A stretch of DNA of 64,000 nt from Candidatus Thiodiazotropha sp. (ex Epidulcina cf. delphinae). GTDB lineage: Bacteria; Pseudomonadota; Gammaproteobacteria; Chromatiales; Chromatiaceae. The notes beneath the pieces were generated by a model that saw nothing but the letters and a program-made list of their open reading frames with translations, was not told where the DNA came from and did no database searches. A program made the translations under genes and the position numbers. This document shows, piece by piece, positions 1-8,860 of the stretch. The first letter of the stretch is position 1; each line of letters begins with the position of its first letter. The stretch covers positions 47,234 to 111,233 of the forward strand of contig JAHXHS010000013.1 in assembly GCA_025656455.1 (NCBI GenBank), given 5' to 3'.

Positions 1-1
1 G

Positions 2-2008
2 GTGCTGTCTGTTCTGGAGAAGTTCTCTCAAGTGCGGATAGCGCATATCGGGTCTGTTGACAATGTCCCGACTTTGGTGCTTGGTTTGCGTCTTGGTTAT
101 GTATCCAGAAGCAGGGACCCCGCATCGCGGATCTGGACGGATAGTGGCTACCTTATTATTCATCTCAATCTCACTGAAATGATCAGAGATCTGAACCGTT
201 TCGCTAGCCGTTTCGGTTATATCGCTCTGATGGATAAAGAGGGAGAGTCTTATTATAAATATGGGAGCTACTCCGACGATATCGAATCTTCATGGCTGGA
301 AGCGACCCAATGGCTCAGTCAAGGTTTCCAGCTGAGGGCGGGGGTCAATGCAGATGTGGTTGAAGCTCCTCTACAAAAAGCATTTGCTGAAACACTATTG
401 GTGACACTGGCTGCCGCCATTCTTGCCGGGATCGTTCTCTTTTTGGCCTTGAGGTGGCTGGTGGTTATACCGATCAGAATCCTGACCGAGGCAACAGAGG
501 TCATTGGGGAGGGGAATTTGGGTGTGGAAGTGCCTTACCACTCCACCGATGAACTCGGCAAACTGGCCGACTCAGTCCGCAGCATGGCCAAGGATCTACG
601 CAGCTCCAAGGAGGATGTGGAGTATATGGCCTACCACGATCAACTCACCGGATTGCCCAATCGGCGAATGTTCCGGGAGATGTTGGATCAGGCCATTCTC
701 AGGGCACAACGACATGATGAAAGTCTGGCAATGTTGTTTCTCGACCTTGACGACTTCAAACGGGTCAATGACGTTTATGGGCATGCAGTTGGGGACGAGC
801 TGTTACGTGGCTATACCCACAGACTTGAATCCTGTTTACGTCAAACGGACAAGATAGCCCGACCGATTCTGTCGCGTATGGGTGGGGATGAATTCCTTAT
901 CCTGCTGGAGTCGATCAGCGGTGCAGATGGCACAGGAAAAGTGGCGGAGAGGATTCTGCAGGATCTGAAACAGCCCCTGATCGTTGGAGGAAGGAAGCAT
1001 CATGTCACAGTGAGTATCGGTATCACACTCTATCCGGATGATGGCTACGTCCCCGATGAACTGATACGCCAGGCAGACATGGCCATGTATCTGGCCAAGG
1101 CTCAAGGGAAGGGTGCTTATCGTTTCTTCTCAGACTCACTCAATCGCCGTGCTGTGAGACGGGCGGAGCTTTCCGATGAACTGCGCCATGCAATCGATCA
1201 AGATGAGTTCTACCTGGTCTATCAACCCCAGGTGGAGCTGGCGACATCCCGACTCATCGGTGTGGAAGCACTTTTGCGTTGGGAGTCAGACGCATTGGGC
1301 GCCGTACCGCCTGCGGAGTTCATTCCTGTTGCAGAAGAGAGCCGTTTGATCGAAGGTATAGGTGCCTGGGTATTACAGCGTGTCAGTGAACAGGCAAAAG
1401 CGTGGAGGAATAAGGGATTGCCGAACTTCACGATCTCGATAAATGTCTCTTCGTTGCAACTCCATAGTCTACAGGCGGTAGAAAAACTGAAAACAGCCAT
1501 ACAATCCGCCGCAAAGGAAGATATCCAATTTGAACTGGAATTGACCGAGACAGCTCTGATGTCATCCCCCGCAGAGATGAGTGAAATACTCAGAGGACTC
1601 CATGGTTGTGGTGCGAGGATCAGTCTGGATGATTTCGGTACCGGCTATTCTTCCCTGACCTACCTCAGGCGTCTGGCCATCAATACCTTGAAAATCGATT
1701 CCTCTTTCGTCTCCGATATTCCACAGGACCAGGATGCGGTCGCCATCGTAAGGGCGGTAGTGGCGATGGGGCAGAGCTTGGGTCTGAGAGTGATTGCAGA
1801 GGGTGTGGAAGAGCCCGCCCAAGGACGATTCCTTAGCCGCCTTGGCTGTGATGCTGCACAGGGGTATCTGTGTGGTAAACCGATGAGCCCCGATCAGATC
1901 ACCGAACGGTTTATACAAGGCAATGGTCTGAACGGGACATGTAAGCAGTGCAGGGCGTGTCAATCGGTGTTTGACCAATATCCCGGTCAATTTGCCAAAC
2001 GTCCGTAA
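2..2008 (+). CDS. HAMP-GGDEF-EAL cyclic-di-GMP enzyme, 5' end cut by window
   Basis: Membrane-bound signalling protein that would make and/or degrade cyclic di-GMP. The visible part starts inside a periplasmic sensor domain, so the first membrane helix and true start lie upstream of the window. A membrane helix (about residues 131-155) leads into a HAMP linker, then a GGDEF domain with an intact GGDEF motif at residues 294-298, then an EAL domain with EALLRW at 422-427 and the DDFGTGYSSL loop. Both catalytic signatures look intact. An RQTD sequence resembling the inhibitory I-site lies about ten residues before GGDEF rather than the usual five, as if five residues (around PILSR) were inserted between them. 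A short Cys-containing tail (CKQCRAC) ends the protein. Direction of net activity cannot be told from sequence. Confidence 0.9.
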   Translation: MLSVLEKFSQVRIAHIGSVDNVPTLVLGLRLGYVSRSRDPASRIWTDSGYLIIHLNLTEMIRDLNRFASRFGYIALMDKEGESYYKYGSYSDDIESSWLEATQWLSQGFQLRAGVNADVVEAPLQKAFAETLLVTLAAAILAGIVLFLALRWLVVIPIRILTEATEVIGEGNLGVEVPYHSTDELGKLADSVRSMAKDLRSSKEDVEYMAYHDQLTGLPNRRMFREMLDQAILRAQRHDESLAMLFLDLDDFKRVNDVYGHAVGDELLRGYTHRLESCLRQTDKIARPILSRMGGDEFLILLESISGADGTGKVAERILQDLKQPLIVGGRKHHVTVSIGITLYPDDGYVPDELIRQADMAMYLAKAQGKGAYRFFSDSLNRRAVRRAELSDELRHAIDQDEFYLVYQPQVELATSRLIGVEALLRWESDALGAVPPAEFIPVAEESRLIEGIGAWVLQRVSEQAKAWRNKGLPNFTISINVSSLQLHSLQAVEKLKTAIQSAAKEDIQFELELTETALMSSPAEMSEILRGLHGCGARISLDDFGTGYSSLTYLRRLAINTLKIDSSFVSDIPQDQDAVAIVRAVVAMGQSLGLRVIAEGVEEPAQGRFLSRLGCDAAQGYLCGKPMSPDQITERFIQGNGLNGTCKQCRACQSVFDQYPGQFAKRP

Positions 2009-2135
2009 GCAAGGGGCAATGAGTGAGCACGACACAATAGCTCACTGTACCTAACTAGCAGCAGTGTTATGGTAATTAAACAATGCCTGCATGGTAACCT
2101 AATCGTCACTGTAAGAGTTTACTGTTTCAAGCTGG

Positions 2136-2765
2136 CTACTCTTGGTTTTGTATCCTTAACAACATGTCAGGCAGGAGATTTTCGACCGTATCGACAATGG
2201 CTTGGGTCTGAGGGTCGATCTCGATATTCACCCTGTCGCCGATCTTACGTGTGCCGATGTTGGTGCGTTGCAGTGTTTCCGGTATCAGATTGACATCGAA
2301 CGCATTGGCTTCAACATGACCGATGGTCAGACTGATGCCGTCGATGCCGATATAGCCTTTGGTAAAGAGATATTTTTGCCACTTGTCGGGCAGGCTGAAG
2401 CGAATCCGCCGGTTGTTTTCACTGCTAATCACATCCACCACCTCGGCGGTGCAGAGGATGTGTCCCGACATGGCGTGTCCGCCGATCTCATCCCCAAAGC
2501 GCGCCGCCCGTTCGAAGTTGACGCTATCGCCGACAGCGAGTGCTCCCAGGTTGGTCACGTTGAGGGTCTCTTGCATCAGGTCGAAATCGACCAGGTCATT
2601 TTCGATATGGGTCACGGTCAGGCAGCATCCGTTATGAGCGATCGAAGCGCCAGATTGAAGTCCTTCCAAGGCGGTTACCGGCAAGCGTATGCGATGGGTG
2701 CGAAAATCTTTTTTTTCATGGATGGCGATGACCTCCGCCGTGCCTTGGACGATACCGGTGAACAT
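2136..2765 (-). CDS. ribE: Riboflavin synthase, alpha chain
   Basis: Catalyses dismutation of two 6,7-dimethyl-8-ribityllumazine molecules to riboflavin in the cytoplasm, the last step of riboflavin synthesis. At 209 residues it has normal family length. It opens with the hallmark MFTGIVQG and shows the internal duplication of two lumazine-binding barrels: the first half carries the NGCCLTV and GGHAMSGH segments, the second carries GIDGISLT and the matching tail. The gene stands alone here; no other rib gene or recognisable FMN riboswitch is seen immediately upstream. In Escherichia coli naming the same gene is ribC (formerly ribE). The start is supported by the exact fit of the conserved N terminus. 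Confidence 0.95.
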   Translation of the reverse strand: MFTGIVQGTAEVIAIHEKKDFRTHRIRLPVTALEGLQSGASIAHNGCCLTVTHIENDLVDFDLMQETLNVTNLGALAVGDSVNFERAARFGDEIGGHAMSGHILCTAEVVDVISSENNRRIRFSLPDKWQKYLFTKGYIGIDGISLTIGHVEANAFDVNLIPETLQRTNIGTRKIGDRVNIEIDPQTQAIVDTVENLLPDMLLRIQNQE

Positions 2766-2780
2766 GTGGTGAGCTCCTTA

Positions 2781-2819
2781 ATGAGTTTTGAATTTTGAAT
2801 TATGAATTTTGAGTGGATG
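2781..2819. repeat. AT-rich inverted repeat, left arm (partner 3956-3994)
   Basis: This stretch, beginning ATGAGTTTTGAATT, reappears as its reverse complement at 3956-3994 with a few differences. The two copies bracket the IS5-type element and the 3' end of the ABC transporter gene, whose last codons lie in the right arm. Simple TTGAATTATGAATT sequences of this sort are widespread between genes in bacteria, so a shared composite origin is only one possibility. Confidence 0.5.
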
Positions 2820-2820
2820 T

Positions 2821-2843
2821 GTGCGCTTTGCGCACGTTTTTTT
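2821..2843 (+). terminator. Hairpin plus T-run, candidate rho-independent terminator
   Basis: A six-base perfect stem, GTGCGC and GCGCAC with a TTT loop, is followed directly by G and seven T residues. The layout is that of an intrinsic terminator for plus-strand transcription. It lies about 55 bp upstream of ribE (minus strand), so it does not terminate an obvious plus-strand gene; it may block read-through towards the insertion sequence. Confidence 0.45.
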
Positions 2844-2866
2844 ATTATATGCGGTCCCGCTAACTT

Positions 2867-2900
2867 CCTCTCCCTTCGGGAGAGGGTTGGGGTGAGGGGA
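2867..2900. repeat. REP-like palindrome
   Basis: CCTCTCCC and GGGAGAGG form an eight-base stem around TTC, followed by GTTGGGGTGAGGGG. A near copy occurs at 62174-62200 and differs mainly in the loop. This is a common type of intergenic palindrome in proteobacterial genomes. Confidence 0.6.
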
Positions 2901-3016
2901 TTAGTAAAGCTAACCCCAGCGTTGAGGGTAATGCTTTGATTTTTCTAGCCCCCTCATCCTGTTCTGTCCTGAGTTCATTGCTACACCGAGATGTTAACCC
3001 GTGGTAATTGTCCCGG

Positions 3017-3801
3017 CTAGCCATGAGTTTTCCTAGGGCCTGTTAACAATAAAGCCAGCCATATAATTGAACAAGCTAAATTTAACATGGCTTGATAATT
3101 TCGCTTGAGCTTTTCGTAACGGGTAGCAATACGCCGAAATTGTTTGAGCTTCTGGAAAAAGCGCTCAACCAAATTTCGTTCTTTGTAAAGTTCCTGATCG
3201 TAGGTGCGTTGTTTCCGCCGGTTTCGTCTGGGAGGTATCACGCCAGTGGTACCAGACACTTGCAATGTTTCAATAAACTGATCACTGTCATACCCTTTAT
3301 CCGCCCGCACATAATCGGCAGCAAAGTCCTCAATCAAATGGGGGGCCTGGCCATATTCCGATGCTTGGCCCGCGGTGAGTATTAACCGAACCGGATTACC
3401 CAACGCATCAACCGCCGCGTGTATTTTTGTACTTAATCCTCCGCGGGACCGGCCAACAGCTTCGGCTTCCCGAGCGTTTTTTTAGGGGCTCCATGTTGAT
3501 GGACCCGGGCAATGGAGCCATCAATCATTAAATATTCCAGGTCAGGGTCCTCGGATAGCGCTTCGAAAATAGTTTGCCAACGTCCTTTCTTTGACCAACG
3601 GTTATAGCGTGTAAAGACAGTATGCCAATTTCCCAACTCTTTTGGCAGGTCACGCCAGGGAGCACCTGTGCGACATATCCAAAGCACGGCTTCAATAAAT
3701 TGGCGGTTATTTTTTCCCGTGACACCGCAATCACTGGCTTTTCCCGACAACAAAGGCGCTATGCGCGCCCATTGATCGTCTCTTAATATTCTTCGTCTCA
3801 A
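3017..3801 (-). CDS. IS5-family transposase made by -1 frameshifting
   Basis: DDE transposase encoded in two frames. The first frame (3433-3801) has the DUF4096-type N terminus (RDDQWARIAPLL) and the first catalytic Asp in MIDGSIARVHQHG. It runs into a seven-A tract at about 3477-3483. Slipping back one base there joins it without a stop to the second frame through KNAREAEAVGRSRGGLSTKI and on to GNPVRLILTAGQ, the second Asp (RADKGYD) and the Glu (ERNLVERFFQKLKQFRR). Programmed -1 slippage on an A7 run is known for this IS group. No further disruption is visible, so the enzyme may be functional. The second frame reads through the terminal repeat and stops at 3017-3019, about 20 bp outside the element. 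Confidence 0.88.
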
Positions 3802-3869
3802 AATGCATACCCCAAAAAATCAATCAGTTGCGGTATTATCATCGAAATGACTTTGATTGTTAACGCCCC
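3037..3869 (-). mobile_element. IS5-family insertion sequence (IS427-like group)
   Basis: An 833-bp element bounded by CTAG direct repeats (3033-3036 and 3870-3873), the YTAR-type target used by IS5 relatives. The terminal inverted repeats run GGCCTGTTAACAAT on the left and, read inward, GGGGCGTTAACAAT on the right. It carries one transposase in two overlapping frames. The left terminus resembles the ends of the 265-bp MITE at 11822-12086 and of the fragment at 22563, so this IS or a close relative may have moved those elements. Confidence 0.85.
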
Positions 3870-3983
3870 CTAGGTCGCCGAGCTATAGCGATGTTCGCCA
3901 CAGCCCTAACATTAGCAAGATGCTCTATCAAAAAAACCAATGAGCGAAGCGAATACATCAACTCAAAATTCATAATTCATAAT

Positions 3984-5822
3984 TCAAAACTCATTCCCAG
4001 CCCGTTCCTGACGCCCATACAGACTGGTGTAGAGGCCGTTGTTCTCCAACAACTCCGCATGACGCCCCTCTTCGACCACCCGGCCGTCTTCGAATACCAG
4101 CACCCGGTCAGCCTGCTTCACGGCGCTCAATCGATGGGCGATGATAATGGTGCTGCGCCCCTTGAGGAACTCTTGCAGCGCGGCATGGAGATCGCCTTCG
4201 GTGGTGGTGTCCAGGGCTGAGGTGGCTTCGTCGAGAATAACCACACTGGGATCGGTCAGCACCATGCGGGCAATGGCCAGGCGTTGACGCTGACCGCCGG
4301 AAAGCCTGACGCCGAAACGGCCGATAAGGGTGTCCAGGCCCTGTTCCATGTCTTGGATGGTCTGTTTCAACTGCGCGATCGCTAAGGCCTGCCAGAGTTT
4401 TTCGTCGGGGATGTCGCGCCCCAGGGTGAGATTGACCCTCACGCTGTCGTTGAGCAGGGCGGGGTGCTGCAAGACGGTGGCGACATGATCGCGCACCACG
4501 TCCATGCCGATCTCCTGCACGGGTACGCCATCGAATAGCACTCGCCCTCCCTTGATCGGGTAGAGGCCGAGGATGATCTGCACCAGCGTGGTCTTACCCC
4601 CCCCGCTGGCGCCGACGAAGGCGACCTTTTCCCCTGCCTTGATCTCCAGATTGACGCCGTTGAGCACCTGGGAGGCATCGCCATAAGCAAAGTCGAGATC
4701 TTCCAGGCGTAGGCCGACGGTGAGTTTGCCGGTAAAAGGATTCTGATGATGGGGATAGGCCGGTTCGAGATCGACCCGAAACATAGCGTTGATACGCCCC
4801 AGCGCCGCCTGCGCGCCATTGTAGGCGTATTGGATATTCAAGACCTCCTGCACCGGACCCATCATGAACCAGAGGTAGGCGTAGACGCCCAGCATCTCAC
4901 CGATGGTCAAGTCCGACCAGAGCACCATGAACATACTCACGGTGCGGAAAATATCGAAGCCGAAGAGAAAGATCATGAAAGAGAGACGGTTGGCGGCGTC
5001 GCTCTTCCAGGTGAAAGCGGCGGAGTGGCGGCGGATATGGTTGGCCTTGTCGATAATGCGACGGATATAGTGGCGCTCCCGGTTGCTGGCGCGGATCTGC
5101 TGGATGGCGTCAAGGGTCTCCTCCAGGGATTCCTGAAAGGCCTGAAAGGCGGAGTTTTCCCGTTTCTTCAGCTGTTTGACCTTGCGTCCGAAGATAGTGG
5201 TGAAATAGATCACCAGGGGGTTGAGCAAGAGAATGAACAGGGCCAGCGCCCAGTTGATCCAAAGCAGCACCACTGCGGTGCCGATGATGCTCAGGGCGGC
5301 CACCAGGAATTTGCTTGTCGTTACACTGACGAAGCTGTCGACTGCCTCCAGGTCGGTCACCAAGTGGGAGGCGACGGTGCCGCTGCCCATGGTCTCGTAA
5401 GAGGACATGGAGATACGCTCCAGTCGATGCAGCAGATCCCGCCGGATATGAAAGATTACATCCTTGGCGATTCGGGTGAACTGCCATGTCTGCCATACTC
5501 CGAAGATCAGCGCCAGGAATCGTAGGAATAGGGTGAGGACCAGAATCGCCAGGATATAGAGGACGGGACCGTGCCAGCTCTCTGGGAAGAGGCTGTTCAT
5601 GACGCCAATCGCCCTGCCGGGTTGGTTGAGCAGCACTTCGTCGACCAGCAGCGGTATCAGCAGCGGGACAGGCACCGCGGCAAGGGCGCCCAGGACAGCG
5701 ATCAGGTTGGCGGCAATCAGTTCACGCCGGTGCCGCAGCACCATTCGAGTCAATTCGTTCCAGCGATACTCCCGCTGACGAAAATCGGGCGTCGATGACC
5801 TTTCCGATACATCAATGCTCAT
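3984..5822 (-). CDS. ABC exporter, fused membrane and ATPase domains
   Basis: A 612-residue half-transporter of the MsbA/lipid-multidrug exporter type, probably acting as a homodimer in the inner membrane. The N-terminal 320 or so residues hold six hydrophobic helices. The ATPase domain has Walker A GASGGGKTT, signature LSGGQRQR, Walker B VVILDEATSALD and the switch His in AHRLS, all intact. Substrate cannot be told; no lipid A or capsule genes adjoin it. The gene follows the small secreted-protein gene with an 11-bp overlap, suggesting co-transcription with it and perhaps with the response regulator further upstream. The last codons lie in an AT-rich repeat, so the C-terminal GNEF is probably not native. 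Confidence 0.9.
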   Translation of the reverse strand: MSIDVSERSSTPDFRQREYRWNELTRMVLRHRRELIAANLIAVLGALAAVPVPLLIPLLVDEVLLNQPGRAIGVMNSLFPESWHGPVLYILAILVLTLFLRFLALIFGVWQTWQFTRIAKDVIFHIRRDLLHRLERISMSSYETMGSGTVASHLVTDLEAVDSFVSVTTSKFLVAALSIIGTAVVLLWINWALALFILLLNPLVIYFTTIFGRKVKQLKKRENSAFQAFQESLEETLDAIQQIRASNRERHYIRRIIDKANHIRRHSAAFTWKSDAANRLSFMIFLFGFDIFRTVSMFMVLWSDLTIGEMLGVYAYLWFMMGPVQEVLNIQYAYNGAQAALGRINAMFRVDLEPAYPHHQNPFTGKLTVGLRLEDLDFAYGDASQVLNGVNLEIKAGEKVAFVGASGGGKTTLVQIILGLYPIKGGRVLFDGVPVQEIGMDVVRDHVATVLQHPALLNDSVRVNLTLGRDIPDEKLWQALAIAQLKQTIQDMEQGLDTLIGRFGVRLSGGQRQRLAIARMVLTDPSVVILDEATSALDTTTEGDLHAALQEFLKGRSTIIIAHRLSAVKQADRVLVFEDGRVVEEGRHAELLENNGLYTSLYGRQERAGNEF

Positions 5823-6192
5823 AACAACGCAGGTTAGCCTTCATGCGTCGCAGGGCCTCGATACGGCTCCGTGCAGCTTGCGTACGATCGTTTTCATGAT
5901 ACTCGGCGATGCCAGAATAGCCCAGGTAGGTGAGTGCGCCCGGGACCCATAGCGCGCCGATCCAGATAGATGCGCCGGTATAGGGGTCTTCATAGAAACC
6001 CGGTTTGGCGCTATAGGTCTGGGTTTCGAGCCGCGTCAAACGTTGGTCCAGTTGGCGGCAGCTGAGCTGATCGTCTCCCTCTTGGTAGACGGGACCGTCA
6101 GGTCTCGGATACATCCTCGGCTCGGCCGTCAGGGTTTGGCAAAAAAACAGCAGCAACAGGAGTGGGAGGGCGCGGTATCGGATTGGATGCAT
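5812..6192 (-). CDS. Small exported protein of unknown function
   Basis: I do not recognise this 126-residue protein. Starting at the ATG at 6190-6192 it has a clean signal peptide (MHPIRYRALPLLLLLFF, cleavage near LTAEP). The mature part is rich in Tyr and Pro, with a hydrophobic stretch in the middle (IWIGALWVPGALTYLG) that may be a membrane helix, a charged helix after it and Cys residues near each end (LSCRQ, LRCYEH). This ATG is preferred over the one 30 bp upstream because AGGA lies about ten bases before it and because the longer reading runs into a MITE-like terminus. It overlaps the ABC exporter start by 11 bp, so the two are probably translated together. Confidence 0.6.
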   Translation of the reverse strand: MHPIRYRALPLLLLLFFCQTLTAEPRMYPRPDGPVYQEGDDQLSCRQLDQRLTRLETQTYSAKPGFYEDPYTGASIWIGALWVPGALTYLGYSGIAEYHENDRTQAARSRIEALRRMKANLRCYEH

Positions 6193-6206
6193 GACGGTAT
6201 GGTTCC

Positions 6207-6235
6207 TAGGTCCTGTCAACACGATGCGGATGACC
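6207..6235. repeat. Possible degenerate MITE terminus
   Basis: TAGGTCCTGTCAACAC and following bases match about 20 of 29 positions of the terminus of the MITE at 11822-12086. It lies just upstream of the small exported-protein gene. It could be an old solo end; chance similarity is not excluded. Confidence 0.3.
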
Positions 6236-6248
6236 GGCGTTGAACGGA

Positions 6249-8693
6249 TCAGAGTACGGACTCGTTAAAATCGTAGATCAGGTTACTTTCCGGCCGTTGT
6301 ACGAAATTGCCCTGCACATAATCGGCGCCGCTGCTCCACAGGATAGCGATACTGCGTGGATCCTCGACCTGGGGGGCAATAACTTTGATATCCAATTGGT
6401 GGCTGAGTTCGATCAGTTGTTTAAGGCCTTCCTGGGGCTCAGAGAGCAGGCTGTAGTCGAGTTTGATGTAGCTGATGGGCAGGTGTCTGATGACACGCTC
6501 GGATTCCGCGCTATGGGTGACGCGAGTCAGGAGACAGTTGATACCGATTTTGCTCAGGATATCGAAGCAGATTTTAGCCGAATTAAGGCTTCTTGCGACT
6601 TCGTTGATATTGAATTCGAAGGTCAGGACATCGTTACCGATATGGCCGCTGCGATGCTTTTCACCTAACCAGGTCAGCCGCTCCATGTTTTCCAACAGGT
6701 CGGTCGACTGGGAGACAAACAGATGCAGATGGTTGTCCTGCTTTTTATGCTCGTTGATTACATTGATGGCGCGACGGGTCATCCATTGGTCCACCTTGCC
6801 GATCAGTCCCATCTCTTCGGCGGCGGGAATGAAGTCGGCCGCCCGGTGTAGATTGCCGTCCGGTTCCTGCAGGCGAAGCAGGGTTTGGTAGTGCGCTTGG
6901 GATGAGCCCTGAAGCGCCACCACCGGTTGAAAGAAGATCTCGAAATAGTCCTCGTCGAGGGCCTTTTGAACCAGGGCGCCCATGTCGGTTGCCGATTCCC
7001 CGTCTGCCTGTGCCTGTTTTTGCGGCTCGACGAACTTGACTTGATTGCCACCCGACTCCTGGGCCTGGCGGCTGGCTATCTGGGCATGGGCGATAATCGA
7101 GCGTGAATCCTGATTGCCGCTCTCCACCGGGTAGATGCCGATGCTGAGGGTGACGCCGATGGTAGTGCTGTCGACCTCGATAATCTGCTGCGAAATGGAT
7201 TGGCACAGCTGGTCGCCGAGAATTTGCAATGCTTCCTGCTTGGGGCGCAAGGCGAGCAGGCCCAGGCTGTTGTCCCCAAAACGGGTCAGGATGTCCTGGC
7301 TCTGAAGCCTCTCCATCAGGTGCTTCGCAACCGCTGCGAGCACCGCATCCAGGCCGCCGATGCCCACGGATTCGATCAACGTTTCTGGATTGTCGATTTG
7401 CAGATAGAAGACGCCGGTCACTTCGTCGATGGGCGATTCGGCCAGCAGCAGGGCATCCAGCCGTTCGAGCAAGTAGTTGCGGGCGTGGAGACCGATCTCT
7501 TTTTCGCCCCGGGTATGCGCATGCGAGCGATGGGTGAGCTGGCGGGCGCGGCGAATGCGGTTGGTGACAGTGGTGATCAAGTGCTTGGGGGCGATCGGTT
7601 TGGAGAGGAAATCCTCGCCACCGAAGCTGAGGGCGGTCAACTGCTTGTCGAGATCCTGTTCCCCGGAGAGGAATACGATCGGAATATCGACAAATTCATT
7701 CTGTTCCCGGATCACCGTGGTGAGTTCGGTGCCGCTCGCTCCGGGCATGTAGAGGTCCATGAGGATCAGATCAGGATTGAAATCCTGCAGGGCATCCATG
7801 ACCTGGAGCGGGTCGGTGACGCTCCGGCATTTGAAGTTGGCCTTGCTGAGAATGGCGTCCGCGAAGTCCGCCTGGGCCGGATCGTCTTCCACGATCAGCA
7901 CCCGGTAGGCGGTATGGGTGTCGGAAGAGGAGAGCTCGTGGACGCGTTTTGCTACTAGGTAGGGGTCGACGGGTTTGGTCCAGTAGGCGCTGGCGTCCAC
8001 CCGCATGGCGGAGAGGCGTGTTTTCAGGTCCGAGGAGTCGGCGATGAAGGCTGCCGGCAGTCCCGGCAGACCATGGCTATTCCACAGACCGCCCTTTTTC
8101 GACTCCGGAAAAAGCTTGCTCAGCATATCGGTATGGCTGATCAGGAAACTGGGCTCACCCTTGTTGATCTCGTAATGGTGGATGATCTGCTCGGCATCGT
8201 TGAGGTACGCCACGTCGAAGTGGCGGGCCTGCAGGTTTCTCGTCAGGCCGGTTGCCATGGCTTCGTCTATCCCCAGCAGGAAGACCCTGTGCTCGCCGCT
8301 GTGGCGCGGGCTCTCGCTAGCGGGCTCCTGCGGCTTGTTGGCGAGCGCCTCGACCTGTTGGTTGCAGGCCTGTATGGCGGCGTCCTTGAAGGCATGCACC
8401 AGACCGTCCAGGGCGACCACGTCATCGTGCTGGGGCTTGAGTCCGGTGTCATGGTAGTCGCTGAGATGGCCGATCAGCGAATTGCCGCTCTGGGTGATTT
8501 GCGGGACACCGAATTTACTGCCGGATTCGGCGAGGGCCGAGATACGCTCGACCAATGTATCCAACAGCTTGCCGTCCCAATCGCTGTGAACCAGTTGATG
8601 CCAATTCTCCAAAATGGCGGATACCCTGCCGGGCACCTGGTGCAGAAACGAATGTACCAAGTCCGGTTTTGCGGTGTTTGTATTGCTGGTCAT
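6249..8693 (-). CDS. Response regulator with degenerate HPt, GGDEF and EAL domains
   Basis: An 814-residue cytoplasmic signalling protein. Residues 1-120 look like an HPt helical bundle, but the site for the phosphorylatable His reads SALAESGSKFG, without His. Residues 134-250 form a receiver-like domain without a clear acceptor Asp. Residues 263-385 form a full receiver with acidic EDD, Asp313 in LILMDLYMP and Lys365. A GGDEF-like domain follows with RFGDNSLG in place of GGDEF (residues 473-477), then an EAL-like domain with QTLLRL in place of EALLRW (603-608) and without the DDFG loop. The protein should therefore neither make nor degrade cyclic di-GMP; it may bind it or act as a scaffold, as known for FimX-type proteins. 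It could be co-transcribed with the exported protein and ABC exporter downstream. Confidence 0.85.
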   Translation of the reverse strand: MTSNTNTAKPDLVHSFLHQVPGRVSAILENWHQLVHSDWDGKLLDTLVERISALAESGSKFGVPQITQSGNSLIGHLSDYHDTGLKPQHDDVVALDGLVHAFKDAAIQACNQQVEALANKPQEPASESPRHSGEHRVFLLGIDEAMATGLTRNLQARHFDVAYLNDAEQIIHHYEINKGEPSFLISHTDMLSKLFPESKKGGLWNSHGLPGLPAAFIADSSDLKTRLSAMRVDASAYWTKPVDPYLVAKRVHELSSSDTHTAYRVLIVEDDPAQADFADAILSKANFKCRSVTDPLQVMDALQDFNPDLILMDLYMPGASGTELTTVIREQNEFVDIPIVFLSGEQDLDKQLTALSFGGEDFLSKPIAPKHLITTVTNRIRRARQLTHRSHAHTRGEKEIGLHARNYLLERLDALLLAESPIDEVTGVFYLQIDNPETLIESVGIGGLDAVLAAVAKHLMERLQSQDILTRFGDNSLGLLALRPKQEALQILGDQLCQSISQQIIEVDSTTIGVTLSIGIYPVESGNQDSRSIIAHAQIASRQAQESGGNQVKFVEPQKQAQADGESATDMGALVQKALDEDYFEIFFQPVVALQGSSQAHYQTLLRLQEPDGNLHRAADFIPAAEEMGLIGKVDQWMTRRAINVINEHKKQDNHLHLFVSQSTDLLENMERLTWLGEKHRSGHIGNDVLTFEFNINEVARSLNSAKICFDILSKIGINCLLTRVTHSAESERVIRHLPISYIKLDYSLLSEPQEGLKQLIELSHQLDIKVIAPQVEDPRSIAILWSSGADYVQGNFVQRPESNLIYDFNESVL

Positions 8694-8860
8694 CGGGGTC
8701 GTTCGGGACAGTTATCCGGTGGACTATTCTACCTACTTAATCAACAGAGCTGCTAATCGAGGCGCAGTTTTCACGTTAGCGCGTAAATGGTTGTCCGTCC
8801 TGGGAATGATAACGGTTTGTACAGCGGACCGGAAGCACTCAGTCCCGATGTCTTCCCGTT

